A stretch of 64,000 nucleotides of DNA from Timema cristinae (Eukaryota > Arthropoda > Insecta > Phasmatodea > Timematidae): positions 27,786,991 through 27,850,990 of the forward strand of contig JBCFYV010011135.1 in the NCBI GenBank assembly GCA_039000515.1, written 5' to 3'. The position numbers and the translations under genes were made by a program. Shown here piece after piece: positions 56,284-64,000 of the stretch (within the stretch, counting starts at the first letter, position 1; each line of letters begins with the position of its first letter). Under the pieces are notes generated by a model. It ran no database searches and had not been told where the DNA came from. It was given only the letters and a program-made list of their open reading frames with translations.

Positions 56284-56533
56284 TATTTAGCACCACGTCT
56301 TACTAACCGTTCCAGTTATACTCTTAGGTACTAATTACGCTAACGGATTAGGAATTGGGAAGGTTAAATTCAGAGGAAGTGAACCCGCATTTTAGTGGAG
56401 GGAGAGTGGAAAATCAATTTAGAAAAAAAAACCATATCCAATTCACCCGACCGAGATTCTAACCTCGATCCGTCCCCGTCCGTAGTTCAGTCTATTGCGA
56501 GAGTGACACCTTAAGCGTTCACCACAGGTCCGC
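56284..56533 (-). mobile_element. SINE-A, inverted copy
   Basis: Inverse tail TTAGCACCACGTCTTACTAA, body GAAGTGAACCCGCATTTTAG, inverse B box CCGAGATTCTAACCTCGAT. The head is mixed A1/A2-like. Confidence 0.85.
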
Positions 56534-56639
56534 ATCGGATATCGGCAATGCCGATGAAATTCCGTGAGGCAGATTAAAATTCTGTGCATACGATGCAGAA
56601 CACTGGAAGCACTCCCTTAAATTCCCATTCAGAATTACC

Positions 56640-57380
56640 AGCACCGCGGTGACTATGGGTAGGGTTACCATCATTTATTGAGGCCAGATCCGGACAGAGG
56701 ACTTTCCGGGGTGTCTGGGGGTATGTCATATCCCTCAGGGGGGGGTGGGGGGTCCGGGGTCCCTACCCCAGGAAATTTTTTTGAAAATTAGGCACTGAAA
56801 TCTGCGTTTTTAGCTATCCTGATACACTTGCGCTTTGGCATTTTGCAAAGTTATAACTTACCTACACACTAAAATTACAAAATGAACACTAATAGTATCA
56901 ATACATCAGGAACATTAGGTACACAGCAAACGAGTTATTGGTTAAGGTGCGGCGCGGAGTAAAATTTCCCAATTTGGCCACGTTTTCGGTTCATATTAGT
57001 AAAATCCGGACATTTCTCAGATCCGGACGCCAAACCGGACACATGTTCCAAATCCGGACTGTCCGGACGAAATCCGGACGTATGGTAACCCTAACTATGG
57101 GGTCAAAGCGACAAAGTCTCTTGTTAATAACTACAGTATGTCCCTGTTATGACAGAATGAAGATTTGTGCACAGTGCTTATCTGTGAAGACATTCTAAAA
57201 TGGTCAAAAAACTATCTTTTCAATGCAGTCTTTATCCAAATATAATTTAATATTTCAATAATGTTCAGTATTAGGAACTTCTATTAACTCTTTATCTCCA
57301 TTAATGTTTAATCAGAAATGATCCACGTGCAATAGTGTTGGTGTAAATTTACTATTTCCAGTCTACTGTACCACAGAATT
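56640..57380 (+). repeat. Dispersed repeat Rep-X, split by hAT-type element
   Basis: A short left piece (ACCGCGGTGACTATGGG) and a right piece from GTCAAAGCGACAAAGTCTCT to the Rep-X end. The two are continuous once 56660-57101 is removed. Confidence 0.85.
56660..57093. mobile_element. Second non-autonomous hAT-type element, nested in Rep-X
   Basis: 434 bp with inverted ends TAGGGTTACCAT and ATGGTAACCCTA, flanked by the 8-bp duplication ACTATGGG (56652-56659 and 57094-57101). TAGGG ends and 8-bp duplications fit hAT. The right subterminal region contains at least five ATCCGGAC/CCGGAC words and the left at least one, likely transposase-binding repeats. The frame at 56938-57198 crosses its right end and is spurious. 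Confidence 0.88.
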
Positions 57381-57675
57381 GGTTGACATGCGATGCACGC
57401 TCTAAAACAGTCAGAGCTGAAAGAAAGATAAACATCGAGTGGAAAAGGTCATGTTGTGTTGAAATAACAAAAGTGTTTAGTTTCATGTTTTTTATTTTCT
57501 TACGAAGACTATATTGTGCTAAACATAATGTTTATTTAGATAACTTTGAATTGTTGATAATTTTCCAACGCATACATAATCAAAGCACTATTATTTACTT
57601 CTGAAACAGGATGAATAAGATTTTTTTATTATTTTGGTTAACCTTTAATATTACCGTAAAATACAGAAAATTACC
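57381..57675. other. Unassigned AT-rich DNA
   Basis: The frame at 57383-57604 has no recognisable domain. Confidence 0.4.
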
Positions 57676-57887
57676 CTCCTTTTTATATCTTCCCTGACCT
57701 TCTGATGTCTGCACGTTGTAAAGTGTTAACAGTTACCCCTCCTGTTTATATCCTCCCTGACCCTGCTACAAGTCTGCACGTTGTAAAGTGTTAACAGTTA
57801 CCCCTCCTGTTTATATCCTCCTTGACCCTGCTACAAGTCTGCACCTTCTAAAGTGGTAACAGCTACCCCTCCTGTCTATATCCTCCC
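57676..57887 (+). repeat. 65-bp tandem repeat, about three units
   Basis: TTTATATCCTCCCTGACCCT and GTCTGCACGTTGTAAAGTGT recur at 65-bp spacing, ending in a partial fourth unit. Confidence 0.9.
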
Positions 57888-58164
57888 AGGACGAGCGGTA
57901 ATTCCACCCAGTGAACGCTTCATTAAACCCCAGCGCGATAAGATTCTGTGACGTCACACTGCACCCGTTGCGAGAAACCGAAGCACGCGGGAGAGCAAAG
58001 ATATGCAACTCCCAAGTTTAAATGAATTCAACTCTATACAATCACTCCCTTACTCGGATATAGCCCCCGCAAGGGCTATAAGAAGGTCCCAGTATAAAAT
58101 CGACCTTGTTTGTAATTTTTAATTAACTATATTGGGTGTGTGTGTGTAACTGGAAGAGGTTGTT
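57888..58164. other. Unassigned DNA, GC-richer patch
   Basis: 57890-58010 is GC-richer and holds a perfect CRE (GTGACGTCACAC near 57948); possibly regulatory, but unsupported otherwise. A short (GT)n lies near 58135. Confidence 0.35.
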
Positions 58165-58640
58165 TTCAATAAAGCTAGCTCAAGATATGGATAGGGTGTA
58201 TTGAGGTGGACTGGATAGAACTAGCTCAAGATATGGATAGGGTGCATTGAGGTGGACTGGATAGAACTAGCTCAAGATATGGATAGGGTGGAATGAGGGG
58301 GACTGGATAGAACTAGCTCAAGATATGGATAGGGTGTAATGAGGGGGACTGGATAGAACTAGCTCAAGATATGGATAGGGTGCATTGAGGTGGACTGGAT
58401 AGAACTAGCTCAAGATATGGATAGGGTGGAATGAGGGGGACTGGATAGAACTAGCTCAAGATAGGGATAGGGTGTAATGAGGGGGACTGGATAGAACTAG
58501 CTCAAGATAGGATAGGGTGTATTGAGGTGGACTGGATAGAACTAGCTCAAGATAGGGATAGGGTGTAATGAAGTGGACTGAATAGAACTGTCCTAAGATT
58601 AGGATAGGACGTAATGAGGTGGACTGGCGTACCCTAGTAC
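58165..58640 (+). repeat. 46-bp minisatellite Sat46a, third array
   Basis: About ten units, mostly of an AGATATGGATAGGGTG subtype that is rare in the other two Sat46a arrays; so each array has homogenised separately. Confidence 0.95.
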
Positions 58641-59094
58641 TGTTGAGCTCGTAATGTCATAGAAGAAGTATGTATATGTATGTGTGGACCCCACTTATAG
58701 GTGGCTGGACATTTCCAGGGGGGGGGGGGGGGAGGGGCCCTGTGCTTATGTTGGCCGGTAATAAACCCGGTGCAAATTAATGGAGCGAACTAGTGGGGCA
58801 ACATCGCGTCACAGAATTTGAAGGACGTGGCATTAATTTCTTTGTGGAACTCTTAACATCTTAAGCAATAATACCACACGCGTTGTTAACTAGAGTTTAA
58901 AAATAAAACACCAAAAAACACAACAATAAAAGCCGCGTCATAAAAGAAACATGATGCAAAACAAAGTCTTTAAATTTTGTTTGATTAGGTCTATATAATT
59001 TAATAGGCACAAAGTTATCGTTATAATCACACCAATGGACGCGTGGGTTGAGATGTTAAGGGGGCCGTTTAGGCAAGCGAGAAATGTCCATGCC
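58641..59094. other. Unassigned DNA
   Basis: G14 run near 58718. Nothing else recognised. Confidence 0.5.
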
Positions 59095-59345
59095 GTAGAG
59101 TTTTAATTTTCTTCACGCGGTGATATCAAACAGTTGTTGAATTTCTGTCAAAGGTGTCCTGGAATTTAATGACAACTTTTTATCTTCATCTAATGCCGTT
59201 ATGCTCATGACAGATATTCAACAAATGTTGATATCACCGTGTGGAAAGAATTAAATTCTAGGTTTCTACTGTAGAAATATTTGATTCGTTTTGGTCAAAA
59301 AATATGTTTTGCTATAAAAACTAAAAAAAAATAAATAAAATGACC
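59095..59345. mobile_element. MITE-P copy
   Basis: TTTTCTTCACGCGGTGATAT, TTTTATCTTCATCTAATGCC, ATTCAACAAATGTTGATATC. The loop is in the same orientation as the copy at 12695. Confidence 0.85.
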
Positions 59346-59649
59346 TTTTCTCGTATTCTCTACATACCAATCTTAAAATCAAACTTCCTCAAATATTTAT
59401 ATCCTCTTCATTTTTAGGATAAAAAATGTTAATTTTCATATCACACGCGAATATTATTCGAAACTACTTGATATATTTGTGAGTTCAGAAGACTCAAAAG
59501 ATCGACTTAAAGTAACGATGTAGTTTTCTTAACGTGATCGACTGATAATTGACATGAGATCGGTCGGTCGATCGTGATCAACCTGTCTGACCTCTGCGCA
59601 TGTTGTTGACACGGACGTGTTCCAAATTCATCTTGAATCATTTCAGTGT
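59346..59649. other. Unassigned DNA
   Basis: AT-rich; ATCGGTCGGTCGATCGTGAT near 59551 is a short GATC-rich patch. No gene seen. Confidence 0.4.
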
Positions 59650-60005
59650 CATAGTATCGAAGACTTGTTGATCACAACCCTATTTGAAACTGTCAGTAGT
59701 ACGAAGACTTGTCGATCAGCACCTAATTTGAAACTGTCAGTAGTACAAGACTTGTTGATCAGCACCTATATTTGAACTGTCAGTAGTACGAGACTTGTTG
59801 ATCAGCAACCTATATTTGAAACTGTCATAGTACGAGAATTGTTCATCAGCAACTATATTAGAACTGTCAGTAGTACGAAGACTTGTCGATCAGCAACCTA
59901 TATTTGAAACTGTCAGTAGTACGAAGACTTGTTGATCAACAACCTATATTTGAAACTGTCAGTAGTACGAAGACTTGTTGATCAGCAACCTATATTTGAA
60001 ACTGT
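59650..60005 (-). repeat. 46-bp minisatellite Sat46c, derived from the SIAH 3' end
   Basis: About seven to eight units with CTTGTTGATCAGCAACCTAT and ATTTGAAACTGTCAGTAGTA on the plus strand. The unit adjacent to the gene is the gene's own last about 15 codons and stop (minus strand, 59959-60005). The repeat unit is therefore coding sequence duplicated outward past the stop. At 46 bp it does not preserve frame. Confidence 0.9.
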
Positions 60006-60731
60006 TGTCAACCATGGCGTCCCTAACCTTCTCGCCCTCGACGAAGAAACACAACCTCGAATGAAAGATGACGTTGACGTCCTCACGATCGCCACGGGTG
60101 AAATCGCCGTAACTCGTGGTCCAACCCCGATCAGAAGAGAGCCTCACCTCGTATTTGTACCTCCTGGCGTCGCCGACGGAAGTACTGACGCATTGCACGG
60201 CGACCTTAAAGTTATCCTGGGCGTCCCTCGCGCTGTTGAACCAGAACATCCCCCGCGAGCCTCGACGAGAAGACATTCCCGATGGTGAGACGAGGGTGGT
60301 AAAGCCGAATGGACCATAGACTTGTCGTGGCCGTTCAGGAAGAACCGCGGGTGCTTCGCCCTCACGTGATCAGCGAGGTCCCGGTAATCGCCGGACCAGC
60401 CGCACTTTGAGACGTCGAGCACCCCCTTCCCAACGCGGCACGGGAACAGACGCCCCTCTGGTTTCAGGAGGTCCTCCTTGCGGCCCACCTCGACCTTTCC
60501 GACAACCGCTCGGCTGTCAGGTTCCTGGTGGGGAGGTACGTCGCCTGACAACGGGGTACGGCGCGGTTCTTTTCCTTGCAGCTCCTGCAGATGTCGTGAC
60601 CACTGGGCCTCCTCTTCTCCAGACACACCGGGCACTCCAGAAGGGTGAGGTTCCTCGAACACATCGTGGAGAAAGCTTTCTACAACAACGAGGAACTGAA
60701 AGGTTAGTTCCTCTGCTACAGCGTCAGCCAT
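59959..60731 (-). pseudogene. SIAH-like E3 ubiquitin ligase (seven in absentia family), frame-disrupted
   Basis: SIAH proteins are E3 ubiquitin ligases with an N-terminal RING, two SINA zinc fingers and a C-terminal TRAF-like substrate domain. Reading from 60664 down: a RING-like block (LLECPVCLEKRRPSGHDICR, about 60548-60634), RNLTAERLSE, then after a frame change near 60497 a SINA zinc-finger block (FPCRVGKG, SKCGWSGDYRDLADHV, RAKHPRFFLNGHDKS, 60320-60446), then after another near 60318 a TRAF-like block (GPFGFTTL, FNSARDAQDNFKVAVQC, YKYEVRL, FKYRLLINKSSYY, stop at 59959). A possible N-terminal piece from 60731 (MADAVAEELTFQ) is in yet another frame. The RING lacks two expected cysteines: no third Cys precedes GH, and Val replaces Cys in VPRC. 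It is intronless as far as seen and much more GC-rich than its surroundings. Most likely a decaying retrocopy or family member; sequencing indels are an alternative. Confidence 0.85.
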
Positions 60732-60889
60732 GATCAAGATTGCTTACGTCAGTGGTCTACGACCTTTCTAAATAACTGACAGGCCAAGTAAAGGGATTGT
60801 GGTACAATCCCAGATCTCTACATTAAAGGCCTAATTTGGATCAAATATAGATTCTAAACTATTCCTCTTGGTTCATCCTATATACATAT
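60732..60889. other. Unassigned DNA upstream of the SIAH-like copy
   Basis: No obvious promoter elements. On the minus strand CTAACCTTTCAG at about 60701 is acceptor-like, so the N-terminal piece could lie across an intron boundary. Confidence 0.3.
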
Positions 60890-61188
60890 GACCTGGTGTT
60901 CTAGGGGTAAGGTGTCCAGACTTCTATGCTGGGGTCCGGGGTTCAATCCTCGGTCCCGGCACAGATTTATCTGATTGCCAAACCCTTCCTTCACCTCTGA
61001 CAAGACGTGTATTAATCACAACTTGTGGATGTGAGGAATGCCAGACCTCCACCGTGGTTCGGATCCTACGTTAAACTGTAGGTCCTCCAGTTCATCTCAC
61101 AATCACCCTACCATTACACATTAGCATAAGTGCGTATAACTCTAACGGGTAGTAAGACGCGGTGCTAATGATAATATTAATAATTCTA
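60890..61188 (+). mobile_element. SINE-B, full-length
   Basis: Head GACCTGGTGTTCTAGGGGTA, B box GGGGTTCAATCCTCGGTC, tail ACGGGTAGTAAGACGCGGTG plus an imperfect (TAA)n. Confidence 0.93.
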
Positions 61189-61221
61189 ATGTGTTAAAGA
61201 TAAGGAAGGCCTGAAACCTCA

Positions 61222-61295
61222 GCTCGGTCGGTAACGTGTACGTCTACTGAGTTAAGGGTCCCAGGTTCGATTCTCCACATGGGTGAAACCATTCG
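61222..61295 (+). other. tRNA-like sequence, probably a SINE head
   Basis: CTCAGCTCGGTCGGTAACGT (A box) and CCCAGGTTCGATTCTCC (B box) at tRNA spacing. The stems do not close convincingly as a functional tRNA. It differs from SINE-A, B and C heads. Confidence 0.45.
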
Positions 61296-61385
61296 TTAAA
61301 TGTGGGTTTACCTTTTCAGAGTGACGCGTTAACGGCCGGAGTGGATGTATGTTTTGTCCGTTCTAGATTTTTAAGTCAGTTTATA

Positions 61386-61649
61386 ATAATAATAATAATA
61401 TTTAACACCTCGTCTTACTACCCGTTCGGGTTATACGCTTTAAGTACTAATTACGCTAATGGATTAGGAATTGGGAGGATTGAATTAGAGGAAGTGAACC
61501 CTCATTTGCGCGGAGGGAGAGTGAAAAACCATTTAGGAAAAACCACCCCCAGTTCACCCGACCGAGATTTGAACCTCGATCTCCCCGTCCTCAGCAGTCT
61601 AGCTCAATGCGAAACTAGCGCGTTAGCCAACTACGTCACCGAGGCGGGT
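61386..61649 (-). mobile_element. SINE-A1, inverted, 11-bp target duplication
   Basis: Inverse tail then ACACCTCGTCTTACTACCCG, inverse B box GACCGAGATTTGAACCTCGA, inverse head CTACGTCACCGAGGCGGGT. GTCAGTTTATA flanks it at 61375-61385 and 61650-61660. The frame 61302-61661 is a by-product. Confidence 0.95.
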
Positions 61650-61713
61650 GTCAGTTTATAAATCTTGTGTTGATATTATCAGTCGGGTCAGAAAATTGCG
61701 CGGTTAAATACCT

Positions 61714-61890
61714 TGGATAAATGAAATGAGATAACGAAGGTTGAATTAAGAGGAAGTGTCCCCACATTTGCGTGGAGGGAGAACCCACGCTCAGTAAAAC
61801 CTACCGGGTTTCTAACCAAGATCTCCCCGTCATCGGCAGTCCAATCTATTTAGATATAGACGACTTAGACCATGCGGCCACCGAAGCCAT
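61714..61890 (-). mobile_element. SINE-A2 fragment, inverted
   Basis: Body TTTGCGTGGAGGGAGAACCC, inverse head ACCATGCGGCCACCGAAGCC. The 3' part is truncated and some body bases are missing. Confidence 0.75.
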
Positions 61891-62154
61891 TATATAAGGT
61901 GTTTAGGTATCTCCAAAGAATATTGATTTGATTGACCCACAAATGAACCAAAGTTGACGCGTGAATAAAATTTAAAAACAAATGTGGGTTGGGTAAGGGG
62001 TAAGTAGCCCCCCTTCTCCCAAAAGCTCAAATTCTACTACAAATTATGGTGGGTGGGGGGGCTAATGCTATAGATCTTGGTCATTTGACCCTATCTGATC
62101 TCTGCTCTCCTGGAGTATGGAGGAATTAATAGCTGAGGTGGGTACAAAGCAGAG
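61891..62154. other. Unassigned DNA
   Basis: No gene or repeat recognised. Confidence 0.45.
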
Positions 62155-62339
62155 GGGACCTACAGTTTAACGTGGGATCCGAACCACGGTGGGGTCCTGG
62201 CATTCCCCACATTCACAAGTTGTGATTAAGGTGAAGGAAGGGTTTAATAATCAAATAAATCTGTTCCGAGACCGCGATTTGAACCCCGGACACCTAACAC
62301 AGAAGTATTGACACCTTACCCCCTAGACCACCAAGTCCC
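62155..62339 (-). mobile_element. SINE-B fragment, inverted
   Basis: GGACCTACAGTTTAACGTGG, CCCACATTCACAAGTTGTGA, inverse B box CGATTTGAACCCCGGA, inverse head AGACCACCAAGTCCCC. The tail half is missing. Confidence 0.85.
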
Positions 62340-62639
62340 CATTTAAAAAGAAATGTAATTCTCAACAAAAAAATAATCCAAATTTATATTTTGGAATTTC
62401 TAAAAAGTTAAAAACACATTTTATCAGTCAAAATTAATAGACTTTTTACTTTAATATTAGTGTTATTTTATTGGTAATAATAGTATCGAAACCAACAGAC
62501 AAGGATCAAATAAATTGACGTATGAATACGTAAAATTTGATCTAATGGCTTTATTATCAGTTATGTTTATTCCTATTAAAATAATGTTTAGACGTGTTGC
62601 TATAATCCAGGTTAGCTATATAACCAATATATTTGTCTT
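62340..62639. other. Unassigned AT-rich DNA
   Basis: AAATTGACGTATGAATACGT near 62513 is weakly similar to the Sat51 flank. Confidence 0.35.
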
Positions 62640-62960
62640 AATTTTATAACAAAACACATTTAGGGCCAAAAATATTTAAAATATTTCTGCAGAGAAACGT
62701 TAAGTATTTCCTAAAGTTGGTATCAACAGTTTTTTAATATTTCTATCGGGCATGGCAGAATTTGAACAGGATTATTTATTATCTTGATTCAAAAATATTC
62801 CATTATAATTCAGCGGTGCTCGTCAGAAATATTCATCTAATGTTGATCGTGGTGTTTACTATTTGATGTTTATGTTGAAAACTAAAATATAACGTGTCTA
62901 ATGAAGTAACATTTTATTTATTTTGGTTCAAGTTTTTGTTTATTTGCTATAAAAACTGTA
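62640..62960. mobile_element. MITE-P relative, old diverged copy
   Basis: Keeps GGTATCAACAGTTTTTTAAT, a CATCTAATGTTGATCGTGG arm and the outer TTTGCTATAAAAACTGTAAA phrase seen beside other MITE-P copies. Arms pair poorly, so it is older. Confidence 0.55.
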
Positions 62961-62995
62961 AAAATACTGGCCTTCAGGTGGGGATGTAGAATATG

Positions 62996-63315
62996 CGAGA
63001 AAATGTCAGTGAAACTTTTTATTGTCAAAGGAGATAAAATATTTCTACAGTAGAAACAAAGAGTTTAATTTTCTTCACATGATGATATCAACAGTTGTTG
63101 AATATCTGTTATGAGCATAGCGACATTAGATGAGAAACTTTTTTAAATGAATAGAAAAAGTTGGCATTAAATTTCAGGACACCTTTGACAGATATTCAAC
63201 ACCCATTGATATCACCATGTGAAGAAAATTAAACTCTTTATGCTTCTACTTGATAATTATATGATCTATTTCGACCTAAAGGAAATGTGTTGCTATAAAA
63301 AAATATTCAAAAATA
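62996..63315. mobile_element. MITE-P, intact copy
   Basis: AATTTTCTTCACATGATGAT on the left, GATATCACCATGTGAAGAAA on the right, loop ATGAGCATAGCGACATTAGA (orientation as at 32030). The outer GCTATAAAAAAATATTCAAA lies at the right edge. Confidence 0.85.
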
Positions 63316-63694
63316 CAGTTTTTAACTCACATTCCCAGACACTATTACCATACTTTACTTACCCTTCCACCACACATTAAATTATTTGGTGAAAGTTAAA
63401 AGTATACTCACGTATAAATTGAAAGAAAGATCACAAACATAAATTGAGACCACTGTTAATGGTAATCAATCGTTTCTTGCATCCAAACCACAATCGTCTT
63501 TCAACAAAATAAGCTCAAGAAAACGTTCGGTTTGATAAAAAAAAAAAAAAACTAGATACGAATGTAAGTTATTTGTTTTTTCGTACACATCTTTCAGAAA
63601 TTGATTAGATAAGACCAACTACTAGAATGAGCTAATTATTACTACTAGACTGAGTAGCAAAAAAAGTTTAGGTTTCTTTAATTACAACTTTATA
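63316..63694. other. Unassigned AT-rich DNA
   Basis: No gene or repeat recognised. Confidence 0.45.
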
Positions 63695-63905
63695 AGCCAG
63701 TCCTCTATGGCTTAGGGGTAGTTCCTGGCTACAGATCAAGAGGTCCCGAGTTCAATCCTCAGCGCTTCAAAGATTGTTCATGTGAAGCAGTGGATGTATG
63801 GGACGGTGTAAAATTCAGCCCCATGAGAAAACTGAGGTTAGTTGTGCTGATTACATGACAACCTCTATCCTCAGATGTTGGCACTATCTTCCTCAACTCG
63901 CTAGG
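63695..63905 (+). mobile_element. tRNA-like SINE of a further type
   Basis: Head CTCTATGGCTTAGGGGTAGT (A box) and CCCGAGTTCAATCCTCAGC (B box). The body GTGGATGTATGGGACGGTGT through AGATGTTGGCACTATCTTCC is unlike SINE-A, B or C. Single copy in this window, so the call rests on the box A/B layout. Confidence 0.5.
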
Positions 63906-63937
63906 TAAGTCTTGATTGCGGGCTGACGTAGTGGAAT

Positions 63938-64000
63938 TACATTACTACCCGTTCGGTTTACACGCGTATGTAGTAATAACCATAATGTGATAGGGAGGAG
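63938..64000 (-). mobile_element. SINE-A2 tail, inverted, cut by window end
   Basis: TTACATTACTACCCGTTCGG then AATGTGATAGGGAGGAG match the inverse 3' part of SINE-A2. Confidence 0.65.

Noticed and set aside
59929..60288. Plus-strand frame of 119 residues
   Set aside because: Opposite strand of the TRAF-like domain and of the 46-bp array; no domain of its own.
60407..60733. Plus-strand frame of 108 residues
   Set aside because: It is the complement of the SIAH-like RING and zinc-finger region; the minus strand carries the recognisable domains.
63700..63770. A real tRNA
   Set aside because: Box A and B spacing is right but the arms do not pair convincingly and a long SINE-like body follows.

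Overview
This is a eukaryotic, AT-rich, non-coding and extremely repeat-dense window, most likely from a large invertebrate (probably arthropod) genome. The grounds are the tRNA-derived SINEs, many short inverted-repeat DNA elements, several long minisatellite arrays, long homopolymer and dinucleotide tracts, no compact gene array, and one decayed animal-type SIAH gene. The species cannot be named from the sequence. I see no intact protein-coding gene, no real tRNA or rRNA gene and no CRISPR array.

Layout. 1-9 kb: a 49-bp minisatellite split by a hAT-type element (682-1310), a 46-bp minisatellite, dispersed repeats (called here Rep-Y, Rep-X, Rep-W) and a GC-rich patch at 8.44-8.61 kb with clustered regulatory motifs. 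9-15 kb: a 222-bp element with 39-bp perfect inverted ends, a long 46-bp array, a palindromic MITE with a SINE nested in it, and a short 51-bp array. 15-24 kb: mostly unassigned AT-rich DNA, a 78-bp array, Rep-Z, Rep-Y, Rep-V and a second, unrelated 46-bp array. 24-31 kb: SINEs, a Rep-Y/Rep-X chimera and the main 2.6-kb 51-bp array. 31-44 kb: SINEs, palindromic MITEs, a 248-bp mariner-like hairpin, GAGCGAGCG-ended elements, a possible promoter/first exon near 33.3 kb and a possible orphan exon near 36.1 kb. 44-47 kb: two oppositely oriented 51-bp arrays around a GC-rich retrotransposon-like fragment, followed by a decayed hAT/ZMYM1-like transposase. 47-64 kb: many SINE insertions with readable target-site duplications, a second hAT-type element nested in Rep-X, a SIAH-like E3 ligase pseudogene, and a 46-bp array that appears to have grown out of that gene's own 3' coding end.

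The parts relate to one another as layers of insertion. Two main SINE types (A and B) have different tRNA-like heads but the same 3' tail ending CGGGTAGTAAGACGCGGTG plus (TAA)n, so they were probably mobilised by one LINE. SINEs are nested in MITEs and in other SINEs, and hAT-type elements are nested in a minisatellite and in Rep-X, which gives a relative insertion history. Family names (SINE-A1, A2, B, C, MITE-P, Sat51, Rep-X and so on) are local labels coined here. Boundaries without a stated duplication or inverted repeat are approximate.
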